DNA of 64,000 bases, from contig OX291551.1 of the NCBI GenBank assembly GCA_946406115.1, positions 9,734,001 through 9,798,000 of the forward strand. Direction: 5' to 3'. The translations under genes were made by a program, and so were the position numbers. The notes below the pieces were generated by a model. It was not told the DNA's origin. It saw nothing but the letters and a program-made list of their open reading frames with translations, and ran no database searches. Within the stretch, counting starts at the first letter, position 1. Each line of letters opens with the position of its first letter. The DNA is from Apoda limacodes (taxonomy: Eukaryota > Arthropoda > Insecta > Lepidoptera > Limacodidae). Of the stretch, positions 21,940 through 35,382 are shown one piece after another.

Positions 21940-22599
21940 CAGCAACGAATTTTACTTTTGTCGGGCTTGGCGAAAAAAAAACCCTTTTACTTTTTTCTAC
22001 AAAAATATGATCACCTTTTTTTAATTTACGTTTGCTTATATAGAATTCCGAATTCCTTTAGGAACTTAGGTAGTAATTAACAGGGGCAGTGGTTCTCGAA
22101 CTTTTTTGTGGACCTTTTATAACACTAAATCTTTTTACGGAACCCTTAAAATACCCTAGTTTTTTATCTCATTCTTTTAAAATCGTGCATATTGATTGCA
22201 TGATTAGTTAATACAATTGTTTTTAATCGGAGGCAAATAGGTACTAAGGGTTTAGACTTCCATCTAAGACGTGTTATGAAAATTGCTTTATTTTTTCTTT
22301 TACTAGGTAGGTAGATGACCTTATTTATTATTATTATTTATTAAATCTTACTAGCTTTAATCATCTCGACAACAGAGAGTTGCTCTATTGCTATGAACAT
22401 TTTCGTTAGAAGAACTTCTCAACATTCTCACTGCATATTAAGGTGATTTGTATTAGCCATTGCCATTAATTGCCATATTTATTGTAATTGAAATTTATAA
22501 CTTCCGACAATGACCATGATTCACAAATGTTGTTCTAATTAAGATTCATATAATTTAAAAATAAAAATAATAAATAAATTTGATGCCTTAACCTGGCCA
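21940..22599. other. hdc: Intronic; possible hAT terminus at 22087
   Basis: CAGTGGTTCTCGAACTTTTT at 22087 resembles the end of another hAT family. An inverted end of the same type (ACTTTGGGAACCACTG) is at 28549-28565, but the flanks do not match, so these are separate fragments. Confidence 0.4.
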
Positions 22600-22890
22600 T
22601 CAACGTCACAGAATACAACATTCCTGTTTGTTATGTTGCCTCAGTCGTCAACGTCCTTACTGCAGGGGCACAGGCCTCTCCTTGAAGAAAGCAGGCTGTA
22701 GGCATTCCCACCACGTTGGTCCAGTGTTAATTGGCTAACGATTTTTCGAACTAGTGGCCAGTCGATTGCCGGCCAAGATTAACGGCTGCTGTCATATGAG
22801 ACCAGCGCGGACCGAGGTACGGAAGAGTCAGACATATGTGCCACTGGGTGGTCACTCATTCAATGACTGACTACGACCGCAACACAAAAT
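22600..22890 (-). repeat. 5S rRNA-headed SINE-like element
   Basis: Read on the minus strand, 22883-22838 gives a diverged form of the 5S rRNA 3' half (GTAGTCAGTCATTGAATGAG, GTGACCACCCAGTGGCAC), the region with the internal pol III C box. It is followed to about 22610 by a body ending in GAGAGGCCTGTGCCC..TGCAG, which resembles the 3' tail of RTE-type LINEs. Compare 45111-45186 and 60201-60268. Confidence 0.6.
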
Positions 22891-24239
22891 GTTCTCGAAA
22901 AAGAATGCTTGGTTCTTGTATTGCTGCTAAAGTCCTAGTTATTTATCACTTTGATGGTGACTAGGATAACATAAATCACCTGGATAACAATAGCTACATT
23001 AAATTGAATTTATTTACAATATCGAACGAAGTCGAATCAGACTCACATCTCCAGTGAACTAATAAGACAAGTGTGGGCGTGGGTGTTTTATTGTTAAAGC
23101 TGATTGTACATCGTGGGCGAAGGCGAAGATCCACTAACGTCCTATCTGTTCAACTTGACCTACAAAGATGAGTCGAAAAATAACATCATGACAAGCCTAT
23201 TACGGTCAAACAGTAGCTAATTGCTTTTTATGCTGTTGCAAATAAACATTTCTGAGTATACAACTTATTATATTTCTGAGTAAAGAGGTACGTATGAGAA
23301 TCTTTTTTTTTAATTTAAGATTAAGTAAAATACGTACGTAAACGTCTCTCGTTTTGTCAAAGATTAATAGTCTAGAGTAATTATAATTATAGGGAGCTTC
23401 CTCTCCCAAAATTATTAGCTCTAATTTTGTTTGATTCATGACCAAAAATCCATACGCCCATAGCTATCAAGTCTTGTAAACGTTCCAATACTCACATATT
23501 TGTTTACCCCATTTCGTGTACGTACACAATTTTCAGATATACCCATTTACACGAGAAGCTGTGACCACAATCAAAAATGTTGTTACATTTATGATTATGC
23601 GACCTGATTTCGTTCAAATCATATTATCATATACTTTTCTTGATAGATTTGTAGATACCTGCATTTTTATTTTCTTTCCCTAAAACGAATTTCCACATCA
23701 ATATTTTCATCTCCATCTAAATTTAATAAATTTGGTCAGAAACTTGTAAAACCATGCGCTAGTTTTGGCACCTGGAAATAATATTCATAACGGTTTGTTT
23801 AAATTATTAGTAAGTAACCTATTCTTTATTGTGTAAATATTCACGGTAAGTAACTTACATTTGTCGCAAGAATCTCATTTCATTACATTTATTTGTTATG
23901 TTTCAGCGCAGTTGTTCAAATAATTTTATGGTTTATATTTCTTCAAAGTAAAATTATTACGGTTTTTTGAACTGAAATAATAATAGTGAAAATCAATTGG
24001 ACATGAAATTTATTCGGTTTATTGAGCAACGTGTTTAAATTAGTTCTGAAGTTAATTAAGGTCTTAATAAAAAAATAAAATGGTCAGTCAAAAACAGTCA
24101 AATTTGCAATTAAATAAAATTATTCTTTTGTATTGGAATTTGTTCATACGCCCCAATGCTGATACACGACCTACTGTCACTGATGTATTTAACTTAAATA
24201 TTACATTATTTACCTAGAAGCTATCTTTTTAAGATTCAC
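22891..24239. other. hdc: Intronic, unassigned
   Basis: AT-rich. No coding signal or repeat match seen within the window. Confidence 0.5.
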
Positions 24240-24480
24240 ATCATAATTTGGTGGACAGCCTTCTTAGTCCTGCGTGACGGGGTGAGCCCATTACCTGAAC
24301 ACTGCTTCTGACACAGTGTATCTGGACTAAAGTGACTTTTTATATGTCCCATACGTCGTAAATTACCAGCTTTTAAGTTATAAGTGATTAAATAAAAGAC
24401 CAAGGACAGAATTATATACCCATATTACCAGTTCCTGAAAATGTAGGTATAAGAAGCGAGTCAGGAACAGGGGATTGGGT
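24240..24480 (+). repeat. Interspersed repeat family C, copy 1
   Basis: It shares the ordered words AGTCCTG-G-TGA, GGTGAGCCCAT, CAGTGTATCTGGACT, GTCGTAA and AATATACCC with 50260-50445 in the same orientation. Identity is not known; likely a SINE or LINE 3' fragment. Confidence 0.65.
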
Positions 24481-26530
24481 AGGGTTAGTACAATTATTTT
24501 ATTATATCTTTATTATTAGAAAAGAATAGACATTTCAAGAAATCAGTTAACGAAGGTGATGTGTTCCTTTAAGAAATCACGCTTTCAGGGAAAATGGTAG
24601 CGAAAATGAATGAATGAATAATTATATTTTATTGTACACAAAAAAAAAATAAAGTAAATGAGGTATTTAGTTATATAGTTTGTAAAGTACAATGTGCAGC
24701 CTTGTCGCTAAATGATATTCGAGATTGCTATTTATCAGGCAAACTTTGGGTAGAGGAAATGAAAAAATTAAACGTACTGCTTGCGTAGGTTTCAGGGTGT
24801 AGAGTGAAAAGGGTATTTTGTAATTTTATTTTGGTTTTAGCAACAACTATCTACGTAGGCAAGTTCAACATGTAAAATTTTAAGAGTATGCAAAAAAAAA
24901 TGTTATAGTCTCCATGTCTGTTAATTATTTAAACATAAAAATCGGAGCCTGTATTAAAAATATGAAAAAGCTACTTTTGTTTTTTTAATTGTCAAAAATA
25001 TTTAATGGCGTACAAATGAAGGACGACCCGAATCCTGTACACATACCATAGTTGTTTTCAAAGCCATCTATTGTCAAAGTGTTCACGTATCGATATTGTA
25101 TTTCGAACGCCCGACCGACCGCGGCTAATATCAGGTAATGAAGCCGTTTGTATGCGTGGGCGCATATCTTCGGCGGCCATTGTAAAATACATTAGGATAC
25201 AACATAAGATAAATTGTATAATGATGTTTCATATTTATTTATATAAGTATTTAGATTTAATATTGTGTCGTTAACAACGTATTAGAGGTAATCGTTTGTC
25301 GCAGTCATTTTAATTACGTTCTTTCTTCATGTTCTTCTATTTTTAGTTTATTAGTCAACTTTTAAAGTAGATACACAAAAGGTACGGTTTTCCCACGGAT
25401 ATGTTTTTTAGCTTCCAAAGGGTTTTGTTCTAAGTTGGGCCCATTGAAAAATAATATGTTAGAAGGCGGATATAGGCCAGAAAGCTAATTTCTGTAATAC
25501 TTACGATGTGCATGCACTAGATAACAAGCTATTCTAATTATTTAATCAACTTTTAGTATAAGCAAATACATTCCTCGCTATAAAAATTTGCACCAGTGTT
25601 AAAACAATTGTCACTTCCAGATTTTTTATTGCATTAAATAACAAACACTGACAAAAGCCAGTTTTATAACATATTTTTTTTTAAGTTTAGTCACAAAATT
25701 TGCACAAAAACGGCATATTAACGCGATTCAGTCTATATCGCAGACATAAGGCTATCGTTGTCATGTTGTCTATTATATTATAATATTGGCATTCGTAATA
25801 CTAGATAAAACAATGTACTGTGAAAGAAACGTGATACTATACAATATAGGTGGGTGCTTACATAACCTGTTAATCATGATTAAAGATAAACTAATTCCTG
25901 TTATTAGCAGCAGTGTATATTCAAATTACGACCATTGATAACAAAACTGCATTGAATATAACTTCTAATTACAACCACCCACGTTAGATTCGACTTTTGT
26001 TTATTGTACAACCTGGAACTTAGGCCAGAAACTAAAGCAGCAGGTGCTGGTGGTAAATTTTATTATTTTCACGCAATAATCAATTCAAGTGTAATAAATT
26101 CAATGTAAGTGTTATTTAATTACAATAATGGTATAAATTCTTGTTTTGAGATCAATAAGTCTTGCTTTCGGGTGCTTAATTAAGTCATTGTGGTCTATTA
26201 GTTGAAAATGTAGGCGGTCAGGTATTTAATTTGCATACATTGAAATATATTTATCTGTCTAGGTTTCTTATCACTAGAAACACCCATATAAATTCCGAAA
26301 TGCAAAATAATTCCGTAGGTGGTCTAAAATACCTGGCTTACGTTGATGCTGTTGTTGAAAGAATTTTGTTACAAATGTATAGTAAAAAAATAAGTCGAGT
26401 GCCAGTGAGATTTGTACGCCGAGGGTTCTTACTGAATATTGTTTTCCAAACTTCTTTCATTATTTTTTTTTTGTAAATATATATAAGAAAAAGTATAAGT
26501 AAAAAGTATCTATCTATGAGTCCGATTAAC
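24481..26530. other. hdc: Intronic, mostly unassigned
   Basis: AT-rich. A weak inverted pair GGTGGGTG (25851) and CAACCACCCAC (25973) might mark a short decayed element. No gene seen. Confidence 0.4.
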
Positions 26531-26537
26531 CACAAAG

Positions 26538-26725
26538 CATGGGCGTAGCCAGGAACACCCAGGTGGGGCAGTCGCCCTACCCTAGACTAGCCAAAAAGCG
26601 TATAACCTCGAGAATTTTGCCTGTACAGTACATTTTTCCCATATGAAAATAATATTATCAACCAGATTTGCCCCACCCAAGCCTGGTCTGCCCCATCCTA
26701 GCTAAATAGCTGGCTACGCCCATGT
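26538..26725. mobile_element. Snap-back MITE with target duplication
   Basis: The left end CATGGGCGTAGCCAGG continues into GGTGGGGCAG. The right end is the inverse (CTGCCCCAT..CTGGCTACGCCCATG). CACAAAG flanks both sides (26531-26537 and 26726-26732); with one mismatch this extends to 8 bp, which fits hAT. Length is 188 bp with no coding content. Confidence 0.85.
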
Positions 26726-26869
26726 CACAAAGAATTTCGCATTTATATTATATTTTCAATAAATTAACAATTATTTTATTTATTGTTTTACCTTAGATCT
26801 ATGCGGGCAATGGCAATTGCATTTTTACATGCATATCATTTTTACTTGTATTTAAAAAACACTGCATTT

Positions 26870-27430
26870 GTACGTAAAAATCGTCCGGACAGTGTGAAGA
26901 TACATAACTTGCGCACCGCGGGTTCCGTACCTACCACCATTTATGTAATCTACAAACACAAAAAAATATATTTTTATATTTGAGTTGATTGAATGAAAGG
27001 TAAATTGCGGTTTACGATTTATGACGTATTAATAAAAACTACTTACTAGATCTATTTTTGCATGGTTATATACATCATATATTTTTTTTAGTTTTATCAT
27101 TCTCTTAGTTTAAGTTACAGGGGGGAACACACACACACGCACATTAGAAAATATATTAGAAACCTCAATATCATTTTTGAAGACCTATCCATAGATAACC
27201 TACACGTATGGGTTTGATGAAAAAAAAATATGAGTTTTAGTTCTAAGTATGGGGAACTCTAAAATTTATTGTTTTTTTTTCTATTTTGTATGAAAATCTT
27301 TATGTGTTTTTCTACAGTATAGTTCTTATAGTTTCGGAAAAAAGTGGCTGTGACATACGGACGGACAGACAGTCATACATGACAAATCTATAAGGGTTCC
27401 GTTTTTTGCCATTTGGCTACGGAACCCTAA
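26870..27430 (-). repeat. Interspersed repeat family B, copy without insertion
   Basis: Reverse-complement of the copy at 57311-58142. Shared landmarks are AGGGTTCCGTAGCCAAATGG, GTCTGTCCGTCCGTATGTCA, AAGAGAATGATAAAAC, ATATATGATGTA, GTAAGTAG and GGTAAATTG-type words, in inverted order. It lacks the ~360-bp insertion of the other copy and so documents the empty site. Confidence 0.85.
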
Positions 27431-28861
27431 AAACTGACATCAAAGTTAATGGTTCATTTGTTACGGGACCCTATAAGCAAACCTACCTGATATTTGCTTT
27501 AATACCTATAACTTACGTGCCCACTTCATAAATTTTTATAGTTATCCTTTATTCATTTTTGAATTATATTAGTCTTCAAATGTTCTTGTCTTCCCCAAAT
27601 TTATATAATCCTAATTCTTCTTAGTAATCAATTAAATTAATATTTTTAATTTCGACTATAAATAAACTGAACTACTAGCTACGAAGGCGTAACGAAACAT
27701 CAAAACAACGAGAGGTATTATGCTTAAAACTAAAAACATCTATTTGAGGCCAATCGTGACTCATAAAAATGATTATGTTATAAAACGTAATCATAATAAC
27801 GATAACACTTTTTCGATATTAATATAATTAGGGTCCCATGCCTGAAAAAAAATAAAAAACCTTGACTTTGAGACCAAAGTAAAACAAGGTAGGTGGTACC
27901 TTGTTGTAAAAAACAGTGGTTTGGTAAATTTTTAAGTTTAAAGTTTTTCGGTAATTTCTAACTTCTATGGCTGAAGTAGTTTATATGTTTTTCCTCTTAC
28001 GGCTAAATCTCTAAAGGTTATTAAGTTGGTAAAATACAACCAAAAACGGTTGTTATAGAGAGCAGCAGTTTTTCCAGGAAGAAAGTAGGAATTGTTTTTA
28101 AATCAAACAGAAGTTGTGAAGTTGAATTTGTTTACATTGAATTGCTCATTTTTATTTATAGATGCAAATCAATTTGCACCTCAAGCAGTAGCACGTTTAT
28201 ATAAACATCCGTTATGGACGCCAAAATTATTAAAAATACCAAGTTAGCTTGTGCCCTTGAACCAGCGACACTGGAAAATAAATACAATTTAATATATTCA
28301 TTGTATTCAATGTTTATGATATTTACGAGGGACAGATTGGGGTTACCATTTTCGAAAAAGTTTTCAATAAATTTTGTTAGACTCCATTGGATTTAACTGT
28401 TATGGAGCTAATAAGCAGCAGCATTATTTTGTATTTTAGTTTAGTTTTGCCCAAGCTACGTTAGCCAAAAACCATTACCTCCATAGCGGATTATTGGTTG
28501 AAAGGTGGGCTTTGAACTTAATATTTTTTAGGTGAGTTGCGATTCGTATACTTTGGGAACCACTGTTCTAGGCATATAGTATCTACGTGTTGTACAAACA
28601 AGGGTAATATATCCACAAGCATAATTTGTACCACTTTTATGCAATATGCTAAAAATATAAAGTACGGAACAGTTAAATATTCAAATAAAATACGATTGGA
28701 CATTATTCATACATTATAATATTATAGATAGTTATTTGTGTCCGTTTACGACCATCCGCCGGCTGAGGCAGGTTTTGTTTTATGATTTAACCTAACGAGT
28801 GGGCGTGGTTCATTTCGACGTAAGAAAAAATCTTTATTGCGTTCTCTGTAATAAGAATTAT
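27431..28861. other. hdc: Intronic, unassigned
   Basis: AT-rich; only the isolated hAT-like end at 28549-28565 (ACTTTGGGAACCACTG) stands out. Confidence 0.45.
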
Positions 28862-29190
28862 ATTCTTACTAGCTTTTGGCTGCGGTTCTACCCGCTCTAA
28901 ATTCGATATTCGGTGTAGGAATTTAACGGCAACTCCTCATAGATAAAAAACCGACTTACACTTGACGTTTATAATTAGCCCTTTATTGGGACTCAAACTA
29001 TCTCTATGCCCTAAATTCAGGTATCGGTGTAGGATTTCGACGGCACCTCCTCAATTATAGAAAAAACCGGCTTACAACTGACGTTTTCAAGTAGCCTATG
29101 TCCTTCCTCGGGACGCAAACTGTCTCCGTTACAAATTTCAGCTTTATCGGTACAGCGGGTAAGGCGTGAAGAGGTAAGAGGCAGCAGACA
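28862..29190 (+). repeat. Interspersed repeat family A, two partial copies in tandem
   Basis: Copy 1 (28862-28995) has CTAGCTTTTGGCTGCGGTTC, TAAATTCGATATTCGGTGTA, GGCAACTCCTCA and CTTACACTTGACG. Copy 2 (28995-29190) repeats CCCTAAATTCAGG, TCGGTGTAGGATTTCGACGG, GACGTTTTCAAGTAGCC, then CAAATTTCAGCTTTATCGG and GTGAAGAGGTAA. The repeat end abuts the SINE at 29255. Confidence 0.8.
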
Positions 29191-29254
29191 GTGAGACTGG
29201 CAGAGTTACCTACTTTCGCATTTATCATATTTATGTGGATTTCATTGACTATGG

Positions 29255-29545
29255 TATAAATTATAATAATAATAATAATGATAAAATATTTCTGGACTTT
29301 ACACACAGCGCCCGTCTGGCCTCAAAGTAAGCAAATCTTGTGTTATGGATACCAGACAACGGACACAAATACATATACATAAAATACTTTTTTTTGTAAA
29401 TAAATACATATCATACATAAATACTCCCAGTCTTAAGACAAACACAAATGTTTATCACATAAATGTTTGTACAGCGGAAATCGAACCCACACCCTCTGCA
29501 CAGCAGCCGGCCACTCTACCAACTAGGCTGCGAGGGAGTCAAATT
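29255..29545 (-). repeat. tRNA-derived SINE
   Basis: On the minus strand the head reads GCAGCCTAGTTGGTAGAG (A-box-like GCCTAGTTGG) and, ~35 bases on, GTGGGTTCGATTTCC (B box), a pol III promoter of tRNA type. The body follows with TTTGTGTTTGTCTTAAGAC, a T/A-rich segment, and a tail GATTTGCTTACTTTGAGGCC..GGGCGCTGTGTGTAA ending in ATT repeats near 29260. The tail is shared with the truncated copy at 51970-52085. The 145-codon frame across it (29345-29782) is antisense SINE plus spacer, not a gene. Confidence 0.82.
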
Positions 29546-32500
29546 CGAAAATCTGAAGGCTTAATTTCACGGATCGATTGTGATCTTGCAGGAAATAATA
29601 TGGCGAGATATAGATTGCTTGATTTACTTGTGTTTGAGTTTGTTGATCACGTTTGCTTTGGCCTTGAGCTCGTCACAAGCTGTGCTGCCTCTACTTCTTG
29701 TAAGAAATTAGATATCGCTGTTTGGATTTTATTGTGTTTTGTTAAGGGTAGGGTTGGCAAGATTGAGAATTTATTTAACTAGTCAAAAAAAAATATTTCG
29801 TTAATCAGATGACAGGTAAATTTTTTAATATTTATATAGAAGATTAAATAATTACCCTTAAAGTGCCTAAATTCATAGTCTGGTCCAAACTTCACAACTT
29901 TCAAACCAGATTGTATTGAATCACCATTAAAAAAGTGAAGTTTAACTGATGTGTTAACTTTATCACCAAGCAATAAGGTAACTGAAGTTACCTAATGCTC
30001 CTTTTCAAACACTGATTTTATACAATCTGGTGTAAAATTTGTACCGGCCGCAATGAGGATTGCACCGAACTGTCTATTATCAATATGGTAAGACACTATT
30101 TAGTTAAATAACCTTTTAGTCCCTGTTTCATATCTTGTTGATGTAATGTTAAATATAACCTACATATGTTAAATAAAAAAAAAAATCTTTTCTTTTCTTT
30201 TTTCCTTGTACGTGCGATAAAGTATTTTTGAAAATACCCTTAAAAATCAACAGGCCATTTATGATGAAATTTAACGATATCGTTAGAGATTATGTCCGTC
30301 CATAACATTACAAATACTAGTAAAAAACCTGTAAATATTTGGCATAAATGGTACGCATATACATATCTTTCTACTTATAACATGTATGCGTATTGTAATG
30401 TTTGACATGTAAATGAGCCTAACAAATGAAATCTATTTGTGAAACAGGTAGATCATTTCGATAAAAAAATGAGTTCAGTGAGTAAGTATGACAAGTGGGA
30501 ACTTATTTTCCTTTATTGAGTATATTTCCATAGTTGGTACCTAAGTGGCCATTTATAATAAACCTCCATGCCCTGGTATAAATTTCAATATGCAAACGTT
30601 ATCAACAATTTTACGTCAATACCGACTCAACAAATTACAAATTGCAGACACAACATTGTGTTAAATACAAATCAACTGACCTAGACATAACTGGTTGTTG
30701 TTAAGTCAGCCCTAATTCTGTTAATGAAGCTAATTTTGATTTCTTAAATTCATAATAACTGCGCCTTAAATGGCGCGTCTGAAGGCGCGTACAGCCGACC
30801 ACTGACTCAGTGGCCAGTGGCGCGTGGAAGCAACACAACCGATACAAATTACGAGGGGAGGCCGCTAAAAGGGTATCACTGGATTTACTGCGTTTCGTAT
30901 TATGGGTCGGAGTCGTGCAAGGTCACACCAGTCACACTATGTTCACGTACGCACGCTGAATGTGACTCAGTTTCCAACGAGTCTGTACATGTTCTACTGC
31001 CTATGTAGTATTAACACCAAACGCCTTGTTCTTTATGCAACCCTAGTACTTTAATTAATAAAATAGTAGGCATACCTGTTGATGATTCATAATTATTGCA
31101 TTAAGTACTTTTCATTCAATTGAACTCAGTCCGTAAGTAAGTGGGTACTTATGAGCAATATGTGAGTTTACAATATGAGTAATCTATTCATATTTTTTGC
31201 GGTTTTTTGTCATGTTATACAGTAGGTATCTCGTATAAGTCATAAAGGTTCCGTACCCAAGGAAACATATTTACAAACCTGTGCCGTTCGTCAGGCGGCA
31301 CACAGGACTGTATGTTTTTGATGGTACTAGCTGATGATGGTAGCCAGTTGAAAGTAGGTAAACAAAATGCGTGTTACTATAACCGAAGTTCTCTCATATT
31401 AGGAACTTGGAAAAAATTGCATTTCTTCACGTTTTCTAGCTATCCCTCTTTCCTCCTGCCGAACATCAAGAGAGACTGTCGACTCAGTAAAGATGGTTGT
31501 TAGAGTAACCGAAGTTGCATAAATTTGGGCAGAATTAGAATATCCCTATCCAGAAACCGTGATAAAAGTGTACCTGCTCTGGGTCCTATAACTATCTTAA
31601 ATCATCACGTCACTCTCTAGACCAGCTTTTACTGGTTCTTATTCAGCTACTGGTTACCCCCTTTTTGGGATTAAAACCGTGAAGATATACATACATACCT
31701 ATATCCATTGTAAACAAAGATGCTCTGGGTCTTGGTTTTTCATTCAAACTGCGTCTAAAGTTAACATGTCACTGTTACTGAATTTTACGATGATAATATA
31801 TTCTAGACTTATCTAATAACTGGTTAAAATTTCTGTAGAAGTACATTTTTGAAATAAGAGGTAATCAAAAATTTTAATTGGCGACGAGAGTGGAGGTCAG
31901 GAGAAGTTTCTTGATCCCCTATATTATTCCTTATATGCGGTCTGTTTGACACCTATACGGGAAAATTTCGTTGTGTTACATTATTTAAGCATTCCCACAA
32001 AATTAATGGACAATACTTGTAACCGATTAACAACTGTTGGTCAGCGATTACTCAATTCCACAAAATTGTCCGGCTAAGTGCCTGCAATTGTCTGAGTCTG
32101 GTCGACGTCTCCCGCGGTGGATACTGCTTCCGTTCCCATGTCTCCGATACTTGGCCACGGCTCGTTGCCCAAGTTTTTAGGACGTGAGCAACGCAACGGC
32201 GCATGCACTGCTTAAATTACTACCAATGCTGAAATTATTACCAATTAGGAAGTATTTTTTTTTTTGTGCATTAGTTGTGTTGGATTGAATTTGGTGTAGT
32301 GTCTCCTATAAGACTATTTTTTTTATCTAAAATAGAAACTCTAAATTCTTTAAAAAGTAGCTATCTTTTTTATGTCTTTTTATTTGTGGTTGTAATGTTT
32401 TTCGAGCGTATACATGTATGTGTGTCCATTTCTTTGGTATGTCCGGCGCTCTACATCCTAAACGGCTTGACGGATTTTGAATTACGAGGTATCATTTGAT

Positions 32501-32789
32501 TCGTCGTGATTGTGTGAGTGCCACTATGTGGATATATTAAAATTTCAAAAAAATTAAAATGGATGATTTTATGCGCTTTAATGTATAGGTAAAAACAAAA
32601 ATTTTCAAGACCCCCTGCGAGCATGAAAATATATGACACAGTAAAAAGTCAAACGCGAGTAACAAAAAAGAGTCCGCGGAAATAACTATAACCGAGCTTA
32701 GACGAACTAAAGCTATAGCTACAGCTTGGTATAGCAAACTTCATTAATGTAATTAAGGAGTAAATCACAGTATTAATACTGTCATTAAA
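29546..32789. other. hdc: Intronic, unassigned; GC-richer patch at 32080-32215
   Basis: Mostly AT-rich with no repeat matches. The segment 32080-32215 is clearly richer in GC than its surroundings and appears unique in the window. A family B-like fragment (GGTTCCGTACCCAAGG) is at 31247. Confidence 0.4.
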
Positions 32790-32855
32790 TAAAGGAGTCC
32801 CACGCCGATAACCGAATTTAGGGCGGGTGGAGCCGTTGGCAAAGTCTAGTAAATT
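32790..32855 (-). repeat. Interspersed repeat family A, short fragment
   Basis: GGAGTCCCACGCCGATAACC and GAATTTAGGGCGGGTGGAGC are the inverse of the family A head, as at 36310-36345. Confidence 0.8.
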
Positions 32856-35067
32856 AATATATATTGAAGAAGTATATTAAAACTATCTACAATATAATGT
32901 AGCTCGTCTTCTAATTATGTGAGAACATACCTACCAACATACATATAGGTAGAATAAATGAAAGTAAATATACATCATTGATCACTGCAAAGCCGGTCGT
33001 ACTTTAGGTACCGGTTTTTGTTTTTATCATAGTCGTTTGTAGTGATGGTGACCTTGTATCGAATATTTGGATCACAATAACTGATGCACCTTCCCTTACA
33101 GAACTTCATTTTGTCAAAACAATGGCGTGGTTTATAATGGTTATATTAAAAAGTGGCACGTCTCGTAATTTTACTTGCAAATGTGTGTGATTATGCATTG
33201 TGAAGTCAGGCGAAGATGTATTTTACTTGTGCATTGTATAATACGTACATACGTGTATATATATAAAAATATATAAACTCAGTAATATTGGATCTTTTTT
33301 GTATATCAACTTATGAAATTATAATGTAATATGTAAAATGTGTCATCTTTTACTTACTCATAATCATAAGTGTAAAAAAATAAAAAATTTGCTAAACATT
33401 CTTGAAAAGCTGTGCTCCATCTATTTGTTGAACTATGATATAGTTATTTTGTCAAATTTAAATAAGTAGTATTATAATCCGCGCAGTATTTTTTTGTGAG
33501 AAGAAAACGAATCAACAAGTAAACAAACGCACAAATCTTTTCATTTTATAACAATAGTTTGATGGTAAGTCTTGAATTTACTGGTTTGCATTTGCGGTTT
33601 GAGAACCATAATATCTTAAGTTATGTAGAAAAATACGCGATTTCTGTTGTCAGCAATGTAATTTGAGATTTTAGGGATTCCGGAAAAAGTTAAATGCAAC
33701 ATAAAAAATCTTAAGATCGTTATGAAGAAATTTTAAAAAAAAACCTTTGCTCTTATCTAACTAATTCAAAAAAGGCTGTACTTATACTACAATAGTTATA
33801 AATGTATTTAACAATTGAAAAGTCCTAGATGCAAACACAATACATATAATTAAACTTGTGATGAGAATTGCAGTGCAGTTATGTTTAACAATAAAATGTT
33901 TTAAATAAGAAAATTCACTATTATCTGTACAAAAGCCACTGATTTCAGTAGTTCCCAATAAAGCTGTTATAAATTGAAGGTGGTATTTACCGACATCCCA
34001 CGTCCTACATGGTCAACTCCAGTTCATTACGCAGTCAACTGGCGAAGGAACGACAATTTCGACCGGACTCTGTATAATTTAACCATTAGTTCTCAAAATG
34101 ACTCTCAGAAGTTCTGTATTTGCCAGCGCGCCCTGCGCTTGCTGTCGCTGTACAATATTATGTTCTCAGTGAACGCCTTAGCTTTAAATGCTTGCAACTT
34201 TGTAAAGCGCTTTAATCTGTCAAGCCATTTATTTTGCGCTTCATGTTTTGTTATTTATTGTTAAAACGCTTTTATAGCGGCGAAAGGGTTCATACACAAA
34301 TATAAAGCTAATATAATAAGAATCATTTACTTATGTTTATTTAAAATTATGAGATGTTTCATGCAGAATTTAGATTATTATTTCAAAAATAATATAGTCG
34401 AATGTTAAACATAAAATTTGTATGTGTATGTCTGTCTGGAAATAAATCTTGATCATAAAATTTATCGAACGTTCTTTATCTGTGTAACCTATATTATGGT
34501 TTTTTTATATATGGTTTCTTGTCTCAATACCTACTTTAAAAATAATTGTGAGAAAGAACTCTAATACTAACCTAAGGTACTACTGTATTAAAAAATTTAA
34601 TTGCGTGTGTGACTCAACAATTTATATGAAATTAAGGTTAAGGCAAATTATTTGCATAGCTTCATATTAAAAAAAAAATCTTGTTAGTAGGTACGTATAT
34701 GCGGTATATGTATTCATAACTGAAAACAAACGACTGCGAATAATATGAGCATTGATGCGTACTCCAACGAACGGACCGATAAAAATGTTTTCCCAATGCT
34801 CGAAAAACATCGTCAACAAGAAGAGAAAGTACGGGATGGGTTCAGGGACGAATCCTGGCTATTTACGTCGCGCGGCGGGCGATCGGAGATGCAATTAAAT
34901 TTGTAAACGAAACTTTATGTACTGAGCTAAATGTAGACGATGCTGCTTCGTTACCGAGTCGACTATGGCAGCTATGATTTCCACTTTCTTTTTATCTTCG
35001 AACTTCACAGAGAAAATTGCTGTCAAATGACCACATAGGTAGTACTTTCGTATATTATGGTACTGTT
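32856..35067. other. hdc: Intronic, unassigned; two GC-richer unique patches
   Basis: 33985-34230 and 34740-34990 are less AT-rich than their surroundings and match no repeat in the window. The 96-codon frame at 33974 begins at TTG and is not supported as a gene. Confidence 0.4.
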
Positions 35068-35382
35068 AGGTTGGGGTGAAACTGATACAAATTTTTCAAT
35101 TACAAACTTTATTGCATTAAATAGCTTAAACTATGTATATATAAACATTGAATAATTAAAGTTTTTGTGGCATGCATACATTTAAATAATTTAATAAAAA
35201 TGGTTGTATAATGTATGCAATATGCATGTCCTTTAAATTATAGCATTTTATGTGTGCATATAATATGCTTTTTGCGACTGGTAAATTAATAACGCGTTTT
35301 AAGTGACAAAATGTTTATTATTTCAGATATTTAATGCAATGCAGTTTGTATGACAAAAATTGGGTTGTATTCACCTTAATGT
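35068..35382. mobile_element. Possible decayed MITE
   Basis: The left end TTAGGTTGGGGTGAAACTGA continues into TACAAATTTTTCA; the right end CAAAAATTGGGTTGTATTC continues into ACCTTAA. They are loosely inverted. The target duplication is not clear. Confidence 0.35.

Noticed and set aside
22087..28565. 6.5-kb hAT element between CAGTGGTTCTCGAAC and TTTGGGAACCACTG
   Set aside because: The flanking 8-mers (aacagggg and ttctaggc) do not match; these are more likely two solo ends.
29345..29782. 145-codon plus-strand frame
   Set aside because: It is antisense to a tRNA-derived SINE and its flank.
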